From Flavobacteriales bacterium (lineage in GTDB: Bacteria; Bacteroidota; Bacteroidia; Flavobacteriales_F; PHOS-HE28): DNA of 64,000 nt. The position numbers and the translations under genes were made by a program. Position 1 is the first letter of the stretch, and each line of letters begins with the position of its first letter. Of this stretch, positions 54,309 through 63,360 are shown in pieces. A model generated the notes under the pieces. That model was not told the DNA's origin and ran no database searches. It worked only from the letters and a program-made list of their open reading frames with translations. The stretch lies in contig CP129489.1 of the NCBI GenBank assembly GCA_030584065.1, positions 3,636,235-3,700,234 of the forward strand, in the 5' to 3' direction.

Positions 54309-56021
54309 TCAGAGGCCCAGCTGCCCTTTGAAATTGCGGAACTCGAGGTCCTTCATCGCCTTCTCGCGCATGCTGGCATCCTTCTGAACAGCCATGCCCA
54401 AATGGTTGCGTACCATGTCGCCATTGTTCTGGCGGGCGCCGATGATGGCCATGAGGTAGTGCCCGGTGGCGGTGTCCTTGTCCGGGGCGGCCTCCAGGAT
54501 GCGCTGGGCGCCGGCGGCATCTCCGCCCAGCACCTTGGCCAGCGCGGCGTTCACGCTGTTGACGCCGCTCATGTTGCTGCTGGCGCTGCCGTAGTCGCCG
54601 TTCTGGATGTGGATGATGCCCATGTTGTACTTCACCTCGGGGCCGGCGGCCGTGGCCTTCTGGTAGAGGCTCATGGCCTTCTTGCGGTCACCCTTCAACC
54701 GGGCGCATACGCCGAGGTTGTTCGTGCTCACAGGGTTCTCCTGGATGCTGTTGGCCTTCTGGAACTCCGCTTCGGCCTCGGCCAGCTTGTTCTGCTGGAA
54801 GAGGACGTAGCCGGCATTATTCGGGCCGCGGTAGTCATTGGGATGGATGCGGCTCGCTTCGCGGTAGATGCGGAGCTGCTCATTGAGATCGCTGGTCAGG
54901 GTTGCGCTGAAGAGCAGCTCCTCCACGGTCAGCGAATCGGGCATGCTCTTGCTCATCGCGGTGAGCTGCTCGTCGGTCTTGCCGACACGGTCGAAGTTGA
55001 GGCGCATCTCGCTGCGGCGGAGCTGCGGCAGGATCTGCTCGGCGATCTCCTTGTAGGTGGCGGCCATGTTGCGGATCTCCTCTTCGCGCTTGGCCAGGTC
55101 GGGGTACATCTCCAGCACGCGAAGCACCAGTTCCTTATCGGGCACGGTGGTGCTGGCCTGCATGGCTCGCTTGAAGCCTTCCCAGTCCTCGCCGCGGGGG
55201 TTGAGCGCGAAGAAGCCCTCCGCCTTTGCGGCCTCCACCTTGCTGCGCAGCAACTCGCCCTTCGCCCAGGCCATGGCGCTGGTGGCACGGTCGGTGGCCA
55301 GGTTCTCATTCTTGCTCAGCTCGCCCTCGGGGCTGGCCCAGGCATCGATGGACATGCCCTTGATCTGGACGCTGGGGTCCTTCAGGCTCGCCTTGATGAA
55401 CGCGGCCAGCGCCTTCACATCGGCATCGCTCACCTCGCCAGGGCGTACCACGCTGCTGTTCACGAGGTACTGGATGGTCGCGTCCTGGCTGTGGCTGGTG
55501 ACGCGCTGGAAGGCGTCCTTGGCGTGCAGCACCTTGTCATCGCTGAGCATGAGATAGGGCGTCGTGATGACCCCGTCGGCCAGCTTGAACGGATCGAAGG
55601 GCATCTCTTTGCTGCCCTGCTTGCCCAGGATCTTCACCACCAGCTCGCTGGTGCTCATGGCCGGCGTGTAGGCCACCTTGCCGGTGTAGCTGAAGCTCTT
55701 GCCCGCCTCATAGGGGATGACCGTGTAGTTGCCCACGGCCTTGTCGCCCTGGAAGCCCACCATCTTATAGGGCGTCTCACCACCGGCGTAGGTGAGGGTG
55801 GGGGTCAGTTCCACCTGCGCCTTGCGGTAGAAGTACTTCCCCGGGAAGCTGCCGTTCACGCTGATGGCCACGGAATCGCCTTGTACGATGAGGGGATTCG
55901 GTTCAACCGTGTACTTGATGTTCTCGGCGTACTTCTTCATTTTTCCGAGTCCTCCGCAGCCGGTAATCACGAGCGTGCCGGCGGCGAGGATCGAAAGGCC
56001 TTTCAGGTGGCGCTTTTCCAT
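54309..56021 (-). CDS. TPR lipoprotein with an internal OmpA-like segment
   Basis: A 570-residue lipoprotein with lipobox VITGC (Cys22). Residues 35-150 are a beta-rich domain (YTVEPNPLIVQGDSVAISVN, GSFPGKYFYRKAQVELTP). Around residues 200-290 there is a segment patterned like an OmpA C-terminal domain (IKGMSIDAWASPEGELSKN, NLATDRATSAMAWAKGEL). The C-terminal part is a TPR solenoid (NDYRGPNNAGYVLFQQNKLA, NNLGVCARLKGDRKKAMSLY). It may tether the outer membrane to peptidoglycan while binding partners. The order differs from PorE, whose OmpA domain is C-terminal. ATG 56021 precedes the lipoprotein signal. Confidence 0.8.
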   Translation of the reverse strand: MEKRHLKGLSILAAGTLVITGCGGLGKMKKYAENIKYTVEPNPLIVQGDSVAISVNGSFPGKYFYRKAQVELTPTLTYAGGETPYKMVGFQGDKAVGNYTVIPYEAGKSFSYTGKVAYTPAMSTSELVVKILGKQGSKEMPFDPFKLADGVITTPYLMLSDDKVLHAKDAFQRVTSHSQDATIQYLVNSSVVRPGEVSDADVKALAAFIKASLKDPSVQIKGMSIDAWASPEGELSKNENLATDRATSAMAWAKGELLRSKVEAAKAEGFFALNPRGEDWEGFKRAMQASTTVPDKELVLRVLEMYPDLAKREEEIRNMAATYKEIAEQILPQLRRSEMRLNFDRVGKTDEQLTAMSKSMPDSLTVEELLFSATLTSDLNEQLRIYREASRIHPNDYRGPNNAGYVLFQQNKLAEAEAEFQKANSIQENPVSTNNLGVCARLKGDRKKAMSLYQKATAAGPEVKYNMGIIHIQNGDYGSASSNMSGVNSVNAALAKVLGGDAAGAQRILEAAPDKDTATGHYLMAIIGARQNNGDMVRNHLGMAVQKDASMREKAMKDLEFRNFKGQLGL

Positions 56022-56050
56022 AAGGAGGGCGTGTTGGGTGAATTCGGCGG

Positions 56051-56058
56051 CAAGTATA
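56051..56058 (-). promoter_or_regulatory. candidate -7 promoter box of the TPR lipoprotein gene
   Basis: TATACTTG on the minus strand, 29 bases before ATG 56021. Confidence 0.5.
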
Positions 56059-56121
56059 AACACCGTTATCCGGGGATTCCCGCTGGCACCCGATTGATTT
56101 CTTCACATAGCGCCGTGCGCT

Positions 56122-56751
56122 TCAGAGGGTTGCGATGCGGTAGCCGTACGGCGCCTCTTCCTCGATCAGGCCAAGGAGCCGGTCGAAGGCGGCCGCGTCG
56201 TGCAGCAGGTCCGACTGCCCGAGGTCCACGATGAGCGCTCGGGTGGAGGCCGCCTTCATCAGGTGGTCCATGTACCGCTCCTGCAGCCGCATGAGGTAGT
56301 CGGCGCCGATCGCTTGCTCGTAGCCGCGGCCCCGCTGCCGGATCCGCTCGCGCACGCGCTCGATGCCCAGGTGCAGGTATACGATGAGCTCCGGCTGCGG
56401 GAGGTCCGCGTACATGATCTGGTAGAGGTCGCGGAACAGCGCATGCTCGTCCGGGGGTAGGGTGGCGCTGGCGAAGACGAGCGATTTCCCGATGGAGTAG
56501 TCGGCGATGGTGACCGGACTGAACAGGTCCTGCTCTGTGACCCGTTTGAGCTGGTGGTAGCGCTGGGCCAGAAAGGAGAGCTCCACGCTGAACGCATAGC
56601 GTTCAGGTTCAGCGTAGAAGCGCGGCAGGAAGGGGTTGTCATCGAACTCCTCCAGCACCAGGCGCCCGCCCCTGAGGTCGGCGAGCCGCCGGGCCAGCGT
56701 GGTCTTGCCGGCCCCGATGAGCCCTTCGATGGCGATGTAGCCGTAGCGCAT
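56122..56751 (-). CDS. deoxynucleoside kinase family protein (short form)
   Basis: A 209-residue kinase that phosphorylates deoxynucleosides for salvage. P-loop EGLIGAGKTTLARRL, the DRY-type region replaced by ADYSIGKSLVFA, and the lid-like arginine cluster IERVRERIRQRGRGYEQ. The specificity (dA/dG or pyrimidines) is not clear. The gene starts 6 bases after folK and is part of the folK operon, an arrangement repeated in Bacteroidota. A second, longer kinase lies at 62564. Confidence 0.93.
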   Translation of the reverse strand: MRYGYIAIEGLIGAGKTTLARRLADLRGGRLVLEEFDDNPFLPRFYAEPERYAFSVELSFLAQRYHQLKRVTEQDLFSPVTIADYSIGKSLVFASATLPPDEHALFRDLYQIMYADLPQPELIVYLHLGIERVRERIRQRGRGYEQAIGADYLMRLQERYMDHLMKAASTRALIVDLGQSDLLHDAAAFDRLLGLIEEEAPYGYRIATL

Positions 56752-56757
56752 GGTGCG

Positions 56758-57237
56758 TCAACCGTGCCGCCGAATGTCGATCAGGAGCTGGAGCACCGTG
56801 CGGCCGAGTGCGGGATGCACCCAATCCGGTGCGATGTCCGCGGCGGGTGCCAAGGCGAAGGGCCGCTCGTGCAGGCGGGGGTGCGGCACGGTGAGCCCCG
56901 GTGCGTCGATCGTACGGCTGCCGATCAGCAGGATGTCGATGTCGATGGTGCGTGCCGCATAGCGCGTATCCGGCAGGCGGGTCCTGCCCAATTCGGCCTC
57001 AACGCCCAGCAGCTCCTTCATCAGTGCGGTAGGCGCGAGGGCGGTCTCTACCAACAGAGCCCGGTTCAGGAACAGGCGGTCGTCGTCGAATCCCCAGGGC
57101 AGGGTCCAGTGATCGCGGCTGCGGGCCAGGATGGAGCCCGTGCGCGCCGCGATGCCCGCCTCGGCGCGCTCCAGGTTCGCCATGGGGTCCCCAGCATTCC
57201 CCCCCAGCAGCAGCAAGGCCTCGGCCACTCCGCTCAT
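56758..57237 (-). CDS. folK: 2-amino-4-hydroxy-6-hydroxymethyldihydropteridine diphosphokinase
   Basis: Pyrophosphorylates 6-hydroxymethyl-dihydropterin in folate synthesis. The 159-residue protein has the N-terminal LLLGGNAGDPMANLERAEAG, the WGFDDDRLFLNRALLVET segment (F-x-N pterin-binding region), LGRTRLPDTRYAARTIDIDI with the metal-binding Asp residues, and VPHPRLHERPFALAPAADIA. It is the first gene of the folK-kinase operon. Confidence 0.96.
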   Translation of the reverse strand: MSGVAEALLLLGGNAGDPMANLERAEAGIAARTGSILARSRDHWTLPWGFDDDRLFLNRALLVETALAPTALMKELLGVEAELGRTRLPDTRYAARTIDIDILLIGSRTIDAPGLTVPHPRLHERPFALAPAADIAPDWVHPALGRTVLQLLIDIRRHG

Positions 57238-57242
57238 GGCCC

Positions 57243-57250
57243 CAAAGCTA
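57243..57250 (-). promoter_or_regulatory. candidate -7 promoter box of folK
   Basis: TAGCTTTG on the minus strand, a full consensus match, 5 bases before ATG 57237. Divergent from the sppA box at 57325. Confidence 0.6.
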
Positions 57251-57324
57251 TCCGGTCACCGCCCTCCCATCCATCCCGCGCCCCGTTCGTGTATCGGCCG
57301 GGGCCGGGCGATGTGCGCTCAGCC

Positions 57325-57332
57325 TAGTTTCG
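57325..57332 (+). promoter_or_regulatory. candidate -7 promoter box of sppA
   Basis: TAGTTTCG, 24 bases before ATG 57357. Confidence 0.5.
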
Positions 57333-57356
57333 GGGCCGCAAATCCCCCCTGACCCC

Positions 57357-59150
57357 ATGAGAGAGTTCTTCAAGTTCATGTTCGCATCCATGCTCGGCAC
57401 CCTGGTGATCGGCGTGGTGCTGATGGTCCTCTTCTTCGGCATGATCGCCGCCATCGGCGCCGGCCTTGGCTCGAAGGGCAAGCCCGCCAAGGTGAAGGAC
57501 GGCTCGGTGCTGCACCTAACGCTGGATCAGCGGCTGGTGGACCGTGGCGACGAGGAGCAGTTGGACATCGACCTCGGGCCCTTCTCGGCTGAGTCGAAGG
57601 TCGGCCTGAACCAGGTGCTCGCGGCATTGGAGCACGCCAAGAAGGACGACCACATCGAGGGCATCTTCCTCGACCTCACCCAGGTGAACGGCGGCTTCGC
57701 CACGCTGCGCGAGGTCCGCGAGAAGCTGGTCGAGTTCAAGAAGGAGAGCGGCAAGCCGGTGGTGGCCTGGGCGGAGTTCTACACCCAGGGCAGCTACTAC
57801 ATCGCCTCGGCGGCGGACCAGGTCTACCTGCAGCCCAAGGGCATGCTCGACTACCGCGGGCTGCAGAGCGAGTACATGTTCCTGAAGGGACTCTTCGAGA
57901 AGCTCGATGTGGAGATGCAATTCATCCGCGGAAGCAATAACCGCTTCAAGAGCTTCGGAGAGGTCTATACGGAGGACAGCATGAGTGCGGCCAATGAAGC
58001 GCAGGTGCGCGCCCTGCTCGATGGGCTGTGGACGGAGCATCGGGCCGCCGTGGCGGAGAAGACCGGAATCGCAGCAGGTGACCTGGACCGCATCGCCGAC
58101 GGGCTGGAGGCCCGCAACGACACCACGGCGCGCGACCTCGGCCTGGTGGATGGCCTCAAGTACCGCGATGAGGTGCTGGCCGACATGAAGGAGCGGATGG
58201 CGCTCGACAGCAAGAAGGAGATCGCCTTCGTAGGCCTTGGCAAGTACCTGCGCTCATTCGATGCCGATGCCGACAAGGGCAAGGGGGATGCGAAGCTGGC
58301 GGTGATCTACGCGGAAGGCGGCATCTCCAGCGGGGAGAGCGGCGACGATGTCATCGGCAGCACCTCGCTCTCGGCCACCCTCCGCAAGGCTCGGGAGGAC
58401 AGCGCCGTGAAGGCGATCGTGCTCCGCGTGAACTCCCCAGGCGGCAGCGGCCTGGCCAGCGAGGTGATCTGGCGCGAGGTGAAGCTGGCCGCGGAGGCCA
58501 AGCCGGTGGTGGTGAGCATGGGCGATGTGGCGGCGAGCGGCGGCTACTACATCAGCGCCCCGGCCGCCCGCATCTACGCGGAGCCCACCACCATCACGGG
58601 CTCCATCGGCGTCTTCGGCCTGGTGCCCAATACCGAGGGCTTCTTCAACAACAAGCTGGGCATCACCTTCGATGGGGTGAAGACCCACCAGCACGCCGAC
58701 ATGTACAACCTCAACCGCCCACTCACCGACCACGAGAAGCGCATGATGCAGCAATGGGTGGATGAGTTCTACGCAGGATTCGTGGAGCGCGTGGCAGAAG
58801 GGCGCAAGCTCACCCCCGCGCAGGTGGACAGCATCGGGCAAGGGCGCGTGTGGACGGGCACCGATGCCAAGGCGCGCGGCCTCGTGGATGAGCTGGGAGG
58901 TCTCGAGGACGCCATCGCGGCCGCTGCCGGGCTAGCCAGCCTTTCGGAGTACCGCCGCGTGGAGATGCCCGAGCAGGAGGATCTCCTGCACAAGCTGCTG
59001 AAGGACCTCAATGCGGACGCCCGGGCCTGGGTGGCCCGCCAGTACCTCGGCGACGATGCCCAGCTGCTGGAGCAGTTCCGCCTGGTGCGGGAGGCCCGCA
59101 GCCGGAGCGGCATCCAGGCCCGCATGCCCTTCGACCTCGTGGTGCGCTGA
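57357..59150 (+). CDS. sppA: signal peptide peptidase SppA, 67K type
   Basis: A membrane-anchored serine protease that degrades cleaved signal peptides. The 597-residue, two-domain (67K) form has one N-terminal helix ([20 protein letters not shown]). The catalytic Lys198 ([17 protein letters not shown]) is in the first half and Ser394 ([17 protein letters not shown]) in the second, matching the Ser/Lys dyad of the E. coli enzyme. The start ATG 57357 sits 24 bases after a promoter box. A strong hairpin follows the stop. Confidence 0.96.
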   Translation: MREFFKFMFASMLGTLVIGVVLMVLFFGMIAAIGAGLGSKGKPAKVKDGSVLHLTLDQRLVDRGDEEQLDIDLGPFSAESKVGLNQVLAALEHAKKDDHIEGIFLDLTQVNGGFATLREVREKLVEFKKESGKPVVAWAEFYTQGSYYIASAADQVYLQPKGMLDYRGLQSEYMFLKGLFEKLDVEMQFIRGSNNRFKSFGEVYTEDSMSAANEAQVRALLDGLWTEHRAAVAEKTGIAAGDLDRIADGLEARNDTTARDLGLVDGLKYRDEVLADMKERMALDSKKEIAFVGLGKYLRSFDADADKGKGDAKLAVIYAEGGISSGESGDDVIGSTSLSATLRKAREDSAVKAIVLRVNSPGGSGLASEVIWREVKLAAEAKPVVVSMGDVAASGGYYISAPAARIYAEPTTITGSIGVFGLVPNTEGFFNNKLGITFDGVKTHQHADMYNLNRPLTDHEKRMMQQWVDEFYAGFVERVAEGRKLTPAQVDSIGQGRVWTGTDAKARGLVDELGGLEDAIAAAAGLASLSEYRRVEMPEQEDLLHKLLKDLNADARAWVARQYLGDDAQLLEQFRLVREARSRSGIQARMPFDLVVR

Positions 59151-59176
59151 GCGCGCCCCGACCGACCGGAAAGCAC

Positions 59177-59202
59177 GAACGGCCGCCATCCGGCGGCCGT
59201 TC
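59177..59202. terminator. hairpin terminator between sppA and DUF2797 genes
   Basis: A perfect 11-bp stem (59177-59187, 59192-59202; loop ATCC) followed by GCTTGCCCTT, between convergent genes. Confidence 0.75.
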
Positions 59203-59284
59203 GCTTGCCCTTGTGATCAGTTGCCTGATCCTAACCAAAACCCTGCCCTTGCAACGCGGGTTGCGCCCCGGGGGTTACACTCCC

Positions 59285-60085
59285 TCAGTTCAGCACCTCC
59301 ACGTGGTGGCCTGATTGATTGCGGATGTTCAGCACCCGGCCATCCTCCCACATGAGGTACTGGCCCTTGATGCCGACCAGCACGCCGCCGATTTCGGGCT
59401 GCTTCTCGAAGGATACGCTGGCCACCTTCGGAGGGTAAGCGAGGACGGGGTACCGTATCGCCTGGGGCGCCTCGTCGTGCAGGAGGTGCTCCTGCAGGTC
59501 GTCGCGCAAGGCGCCGATGGCCTGCGCCCGTGCCGCAAGGAGCGCTTCGGCGGCGGGCTCCGCCTCCTTCAGCATCGCGCGCCAATTCGTCTTGTCCTTG
59601 AAGAGGCGCTTCAGGTCCACCTCGATGAGCCCGGCGAGCTGCCGGTAGGGGACGCGTGCGATGACCAGTGCCGCCGTCGCGCCTTGGTCGATCCAGCGCG
59701 TGGGCACCTGCGTGGCGCGCGTGACCCCCACCTTCACGTCGCCGGTGAAGCTCAGGTACACCGTGTGCTCGGTGGCGTGGTGCGTGCGCTCCCATTCCGG
59801 GTCACGGCCCTCGCCGAGGTGCGCCCGGCACAGCTCGGGATGCACGATGCACTCAGCGGCCTCCGGCGCGGACTGCAGGCAGGGGTAGCAGAAGCCCTGC
59901 TGGAACAGCTTCTTCACCCGCCGACCGCAGTTGACGCAGCTCAGCTTGCCCGTGAATGCCAGCGTGAAGGGCTTCCCGATGCGGTCGTTGAGCGGGAGCG
60001 GGGGGGAGAGGGGCAGCTCGTACCGCACGGCGCCGTCATCCCCCAGCGCGGCACGCATCTTCAACAGGGGCTGTCCGTCGTTCAT
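59285..60085 (-). CDS. DUF2797 protein with zinc-binding cysteines
   Basis: A 266-residue protein of DUF2797. It carries a probable zinc site: Cys50 and Cys53 (LSCVNCGRRVKK), Cys66 and Cys69 (GFCYPCLQ), with further Cys79 and Cys86. The body continues with the conserved YLSFTGDVKVGVTRATQVPT, WIDQGATAALVIARVPYRQL and KDKTNWRAMLK. The family function is unknown. It is divergent from, and 45 bases apart at the starts from, the GH3-family gene. Confidence 0.9.
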   Translation of the reverse strand: MNDGQPLLKMRAALGDDGAVRYELPLSPPLPLNDRIGKPFTLAFTGKLSCVNCGRRVKKLFQQGFCYPCLQSAPEAAECIVHPELCRAHLGEGRDPEWERTHHATEHTVYLSFTGDVKVGVTRATQVPTRWIDQGATAALVIARVPYRQLAGLIEVDLKRLFKDKTNWRAMLKEAEPAAEALLAARAQAIGALRDDLQEHLLHDEAPQAIRYPVLAYPPKVASVSFEKQPEIGGVLVGIKGQYLMWEDGRVLNIRNQSGHHVEVLN

Positions 60086-60095
60086 CGCACACGAT

Positions 60096-60103
60096 TACTT
60101 TCG
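60096..60103 (+). promoter_or_regulatory. candidate -7 promoter box of the GH3 gene
   Basis: TACTTTCG, 27 bases before ATG 60131. Confidence 0.45.
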
Positions 60104-60105
60104 GC

Positions 60106-60113
60106 GGAAGATA
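60106..60113 (-). promoter_or_regulatory. candidate -7 promoter box of the DUF2797 gene
   Basis: TATCTTCC on the minus strand, 20 bases before ATG 60085; it lies just beyond the oppositely facing GH3 box, so the two divergent promoters overlap. Confidence 0.35.
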
Positions 60114-60130
60114 GGCGCACCGCCGCACCC

Positions 60131-61642
60131 ATGCCCCTGAACGCCCTCTTCGGCTTCCTCATCAAGAAGCGCCTCCAGCAGATCGAGCTGTTCCGGGACA
60201 ACCCCATCATGGCCCAGCTGGAGGTCTTCCACTCCTTGTTGCGCACCGCCCGCTACACCGAGTGGGGCAGGCAGCACGACTATGGCGCCATCACCACCCC
60301 GGATGAGTTCCGCCAGCGCGTACCGGTGCAGGACTACGCGGGCGTGAAGCCCTATGTGGCGCGCCTGCGCAAGGGCGAGCAGAACCTGCTCTGGCCCACG
60401 GATGTGAAGTGGTTCGCCAAGAGCAGCGGCACCACCAGCGACCGGAGCAAGTTCATCCCGGTCAGCCGCGAGGCGCTGGAGGACTGCCATTACAAAGGCG
60501 GGAAGGACCTCATCGCGCTGCACTACCAGCAGCGGCCCGACAGCAAGCTGTACCAGGGCATGAGCCTGGTGGTGGGCGGCAGCAGCAGCATCGAGCAGCT
60601 GCGCAGCGATGCCTACAGCGGCGACCTGAGCGCCATCATCATCCGCAACCTGCCGGTTTGGGTGGAGGTGAGGCGCACCCCGGTGATCGAGACCGCGCTC
60701 ATGGAGAACTGGGAGGAGAAGATCGAGCGCATGGCGCGCGAGACCATGCGCGAGGATGTGCGGTGCATCGCCGGCGTGCCTAGCTGGACCTTGGTGCTCC
60801 TGCGCCGCATCCTCGAGCTCACCGGCAAGCGCGACATCGGCCAGGTGTGGCCTAATCTCGAGCTATTCATGCACGGTGGCGTCAGCTTCAGGCCCTATCG
60901 GGAGCAGTTCCGCGACCTGATCCCCTCGCCCCAGATGAACTACCTGGAGAGCTACAACGCCAGCGAGGGCTTCTTCGCCGTGCAGGACCGGCGGGGCGCG
61001 GATGACATGCTCCTCATGCTGGACTACGGGATCTTCTACGAGTTCATGCCGCTCTCGGAGCTCGGCACGGAGCGCCCCCGCACGCTGCTCCTCGACGAGG
61101 TGGAGCCCGGCACGGACTACGCCCTGGTCATCAGCACGAACGGCGGCCTTTGGCGCTACATGCCCGGTGATACGGTGCGCTTCACCAGCGTGAAGCCCTT
61201 CCGGGTGCAGGTGAGCGGCCGTACGCGGAGCTTCATCAACGCCTTCGGCGAGGAGCTGATCGTGGACAATGCCGATCGCGGCATCGAGGCCGCCTGCCGC
61301 GCCACAGGGGCCGTGGTGGCCGAGTACACCGCTGCGCCCATCTACATGCAGGGCGAGGCGCGCGGCGGCCATGAGTGGGCCATCGAGTTCGAGCGGCCGC
61401 CCGATGACATGGAACGCTTCGTGGACGAGCTCGATGCCGCCATGCGGGCGTTGAACTCGGATTACGATGCCAAGCGCCGGGGCGACATGGCGCTGCGGCG
61501 GCCGGTGGCCCATCGGCTCGAGCGCGGCACGTTCCATGCATGGATGCGGCGGCGCGGCAGGCTGGGCGGGCAGAACAAGGTGCCCCGGCTCTGCAACGAC
61601 CGCGCGCTCATCGAGTCCATCCTCTCGCCTGCGCACGCCTGA
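60131..61642 (+). CDS. GH3-family acyl-adenylate-forming enzyme
   Basis: A 503-residue protein of the GH3 (auxin-responsive) family, which in plants conjugates amino acids to small carboxylic acids through acyl-adenylates. Markers are KWFAKSSGTTSDRSKFIPVS (nucleotide-binding loop), GGSSSIEQLRSDAYSGDLSA, YLESYNASEGFFAVQD, and WRYMPGDTVRFTSVKPFRVQ with SGRTRSFINAFGEELIVDNA. The bacterial substrates are unknown. The start ATG 60131 (MPLNALFGFLIKKRL) matches the family start. Its stop overlaps the next start by one base. Confidence 0.93.
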   Translation: MPLNALFGFLIKKRLQQIELFRDNPIMAQLEVFHSLLRTARYTEWGRQHDYGAITTPDEFRQRVPVQDYAGVKPYVARLRKGEQNLLWPTDVKWFAKSSGTTSDRSKFIPVSREALEDCHYKGGKDLIALHYQQRPDSKLYQGMSLVVGGSSSIEQLRSDAYSGDLSAIIIRNLPVWVEVRRTPVIETALMENWEEKIERMARETMREDVRCIAGVPSWTLVLLRRILELTGKRDIGQVWPNLELFMHGGVSFRPYREQFRDLIPSPQMNYLESYNASEGFFAVQDRRGADDMLLMLDYGIFYEFMPLSELGTERPRTLLLDEVEPGTDYALVISTNGGLWRYMPGDTVRFTSVKPFRVQVSGRTRSFINAFGEELIVDNADRGIEAACRATGAVVAEYTAAPIYMQGEARGGHEWAIEFERPPDDMERFVDELDAAMRALNSDYDAKRRGDMALRRPVAHRLERGTFHAWMRRRGRLGGQNKVPRLCNDRALIESILSPAHA

Positions 61643-62448
61643 TGCACCGGTTCCTGGCCCTGTTACTGCCGCTGCTTCCCGCCCTGCTTCCAGCGCAGGA
61701 CGGGCCCGAAGGGTTCGTGATAGAGGGCCGTTTCGACGCCTTCACCACGGACGAGCTGGGCTATGTGTACGCACTGGCCGGCGACGAGCTGCGGCTCTTC
61801 GACCCCAAGGGCCGCTCGTGGCTGCGCAACAGCGTGAAGACGCTCGGGCGGATCGCATGCATCGATGCCTTCTACTCCCTGAAGCCGATGGTCTTCGCTC
61901 CGGAGCAGGGCCAGCTGGCCGTGCTGGACAATACGCTCGCGGTGCAGGGGAGCGTCATCAACCTGCCGCGCAGCGGATTCCCGCAGGTGGTGCTGGCGTG
62001 CATGAGCGTGCAGAACGGCTTCTGGTTCTTCGACCAGCGCGAGATGGCGCTGGTCCGCGTGGATGCCCAGCTGAGGCCCCTGGCCAATACAGGCCGCCTC
62101 GACCAACTGCTGGGGCGGACCCTGGCGCCCACGCGGATGCTCGAGCACGAGAGCCGGCTCTACGTCCTCGATCCGCAGGCGGGCATCCATGTGTTCGATC
62201 TGTTCGGCACCTTCATGCGCACCATTCCGGTGATGGGCGCCGAGAGCTTCTCCGTGCGCGGCTTCCATCTCCATTGGTTCGCCGACGGCATGCTGCACGA
62301 GTACGACATGCGGTCGTTCGCCGTGCGCGACATCCCCGTGCAAGGCGGCCTCGAGGGCCCGGTGCGCGATGCGCGGAGCGAGCGCGGGCTGCTGTACCTG
62401 CTCACGGATGCGGGCATCACGGTGCGCACGGTGCCCGATCAGCGTTGA
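61642..62448 (+). CDS. secreted protein of unknown function coupled to the GH3 gene
   Basis: A 268-residue exported protein with signal peptide MHRFLALLLPLLPALLPAQ. The body is built from strand-turn-strand units with aromatic and Gly-Asp turns (FTTDELGYVYALAGDELRLF, GFWFFDQREMALVRVD, LHWFADGMLHEYDMRSFAV), consistent with a small beta-propeller. I recognise no catalytic motif or sorting tail. ATG 61642 overlaps the GH3 stop (TGATG). Confidence 0.75.
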   Translation: MHRFLALLLPLLPALLPAQDGPEGFVIEGRFDAFTTDELGYVYALAGDELRLFDPKGRSWLRNSVKTLGRIACIDAFYSLKPMVFAPEQGQLAVLDNTLAVQGSVINLPRSGFPQVVLACMSVQNGFWFFDQREMALVRVDAQLRPLANTGRLDQLLGRTLAPTRMLEHESRLYVLDPQAGIHVFDLFGTFMRTIPVMGAESFSVRGFHLHWFADGMLHEYDMRSFAVRDIPVQGGLEGPVRDARSERGLLYLLTDAGITVRTVPDQR

Positions 62449-62494
62449 TGCGGAGCGAGTTTTCCACAACACCGCCCGCCACGCGCGGTGCGGG

Positions 62495-62502
62495 TATCTT
62501 CG
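62495..62502 (+). promoter_or_regulatory. candidate -7 promoter box of the long deoxynucleoside kinase gene
   Basis: TATCTTCG, 61 bases before ATG 62564. The leader also contains heptamer-like words GCTCAAC, CCTCAAC (62537-62550). Confidence 0.45.
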
Positions 62503-62563
62503 CCATCGCTCGTTCTCAGCGCAGCGATCCACAAGCGCTCAACCCTCAACATCAACCAGCGAG

Positions 62564-63292
62564 ATGCACATCGCCATCGCGGGCAACATCGGCTCAGGCA
62601 AGACCACCCTCACCCAGCTCCTCGCCAAGCACTACAAATGGGAGCAGCTGCAGGAGGCGGTGGACAACAACCCGTACCTCTTCGACTTCTACAAGGACAT
62701 GCAGCGCTGGAGCTTCAACCTCCAGATCTTCTTCCTCAACAGCCGCTTCGAGCAGTTGCTGGAGATCCGCCGCACTGGCCGCAACGTCATCCAGGACCGC
62801 ACCATCTACGAGGACGCCTACATCTTCGCCCCCAACCTGCACGCGATGGGGCTGATGACCACGCGCGATTTCGAGAACTACCACCGCCTCTTCCTGAACA
62901 TGGAGAGCGCCATTCAGCCGCCTGACCTGCTCATCTACCTGCAGGCCCCGGTGGAGAAGCTGGTGAGGCAGATCGCAGAACGCGGCCGCGACTACGAGGC
63001 CTCCATCAGCATCGACTACCTCAAGCGGCTGAATGAGCGCTACGACGCCTGGATCGAGAAGTACGACAAGGGCAAGCTGCTGGTGGTCGATGTGGAGGAC
63101 AATGCCTTCCATGCCGACCCGGAGCACTTGGGCCAGATCATCTCGCGGATCGATGCGGAGATCCATGGCCTCTTCCCGATGGAGAAGCCCGTGCGCAAGG
63201 ACGAGGCGAAGCCCGCCAAAGCCGCAGTGAAGGTGGCTGCCAAGGGAGCGCCCGGCAAGAATGGGGCAAAGGCCCTCGCGAAGAAGCGCTGA
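62564..63292 (+). CDS. deoxynucleoside kinase (long form, Lys/Ala-rich tail)
   Basis: A 242-residue kinase: P-loop AGNIGSGKTTLTQLLAKHY, the conserved QDRTIYEDAYIF (Asp-Arg with the ERS-type lid function), and YLQAPVEKLVRQIAERGRDY. About 35 extra C-terminal residues, rich in Lys, Ala and Pro (KPAKAAVKVAAKGAPGKNGA), follow the kinase fold and have no obvious role other than charge. The start ATG 62564 (MHIAIAGNIGSGK) is standard. It is convergent with the pyrophosphatase gene across a long palindrome. Confidence 0.94.
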   Translation: MHIAIAGNIGSGKTTLTQLLAKHYKWEQLQEAVDNNPYLFDFYKDMQRWSFNLQIFFLNSRFEQLLEIRRTGRNVIQDRTIYEDAYIFAPNLHAMGLMTTRDFENYHRLFLNMESAIQPPDLLIYLQAPVEKLVRQIAERGRDYEASISIDYLKRLNERYDAWIEKYDKGKLLVVDVEDNAFHADPEHLGQIISRIDAEIHGLFPMEKPVRKDEAKPAKAAVKVAAKGAPGKNGAKALAKKR

Positions 63293-63306
63293 TCCCATCC
63301 GTCCGA

Positions 63307-63344
63307 AACGGGAGCGCCCCGGCCATGGCCGGGGCGCTCCCGTT
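63307..63344. terminator. long palindromic bidirectional terminator
   Basis: A 38-base perfect palindrome (arms 63307-63325 and 63326-63344, centre CCATGG) between convergent genes, 14 bases after one stop and 16 before the other. It would fold into a very stable hairpin in either transcript. Confidence 0.8.
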
Positions 63345-63360
63345 GAATACTGTTCCGCGC

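Noticed and set aside
63307-63344. Perfect 38-base palindrome considered as a mobile-element end or integration site
   Set aside because: It occurs once, sits exactly between two convergent stops, and behaves like the other terminator hairpins.
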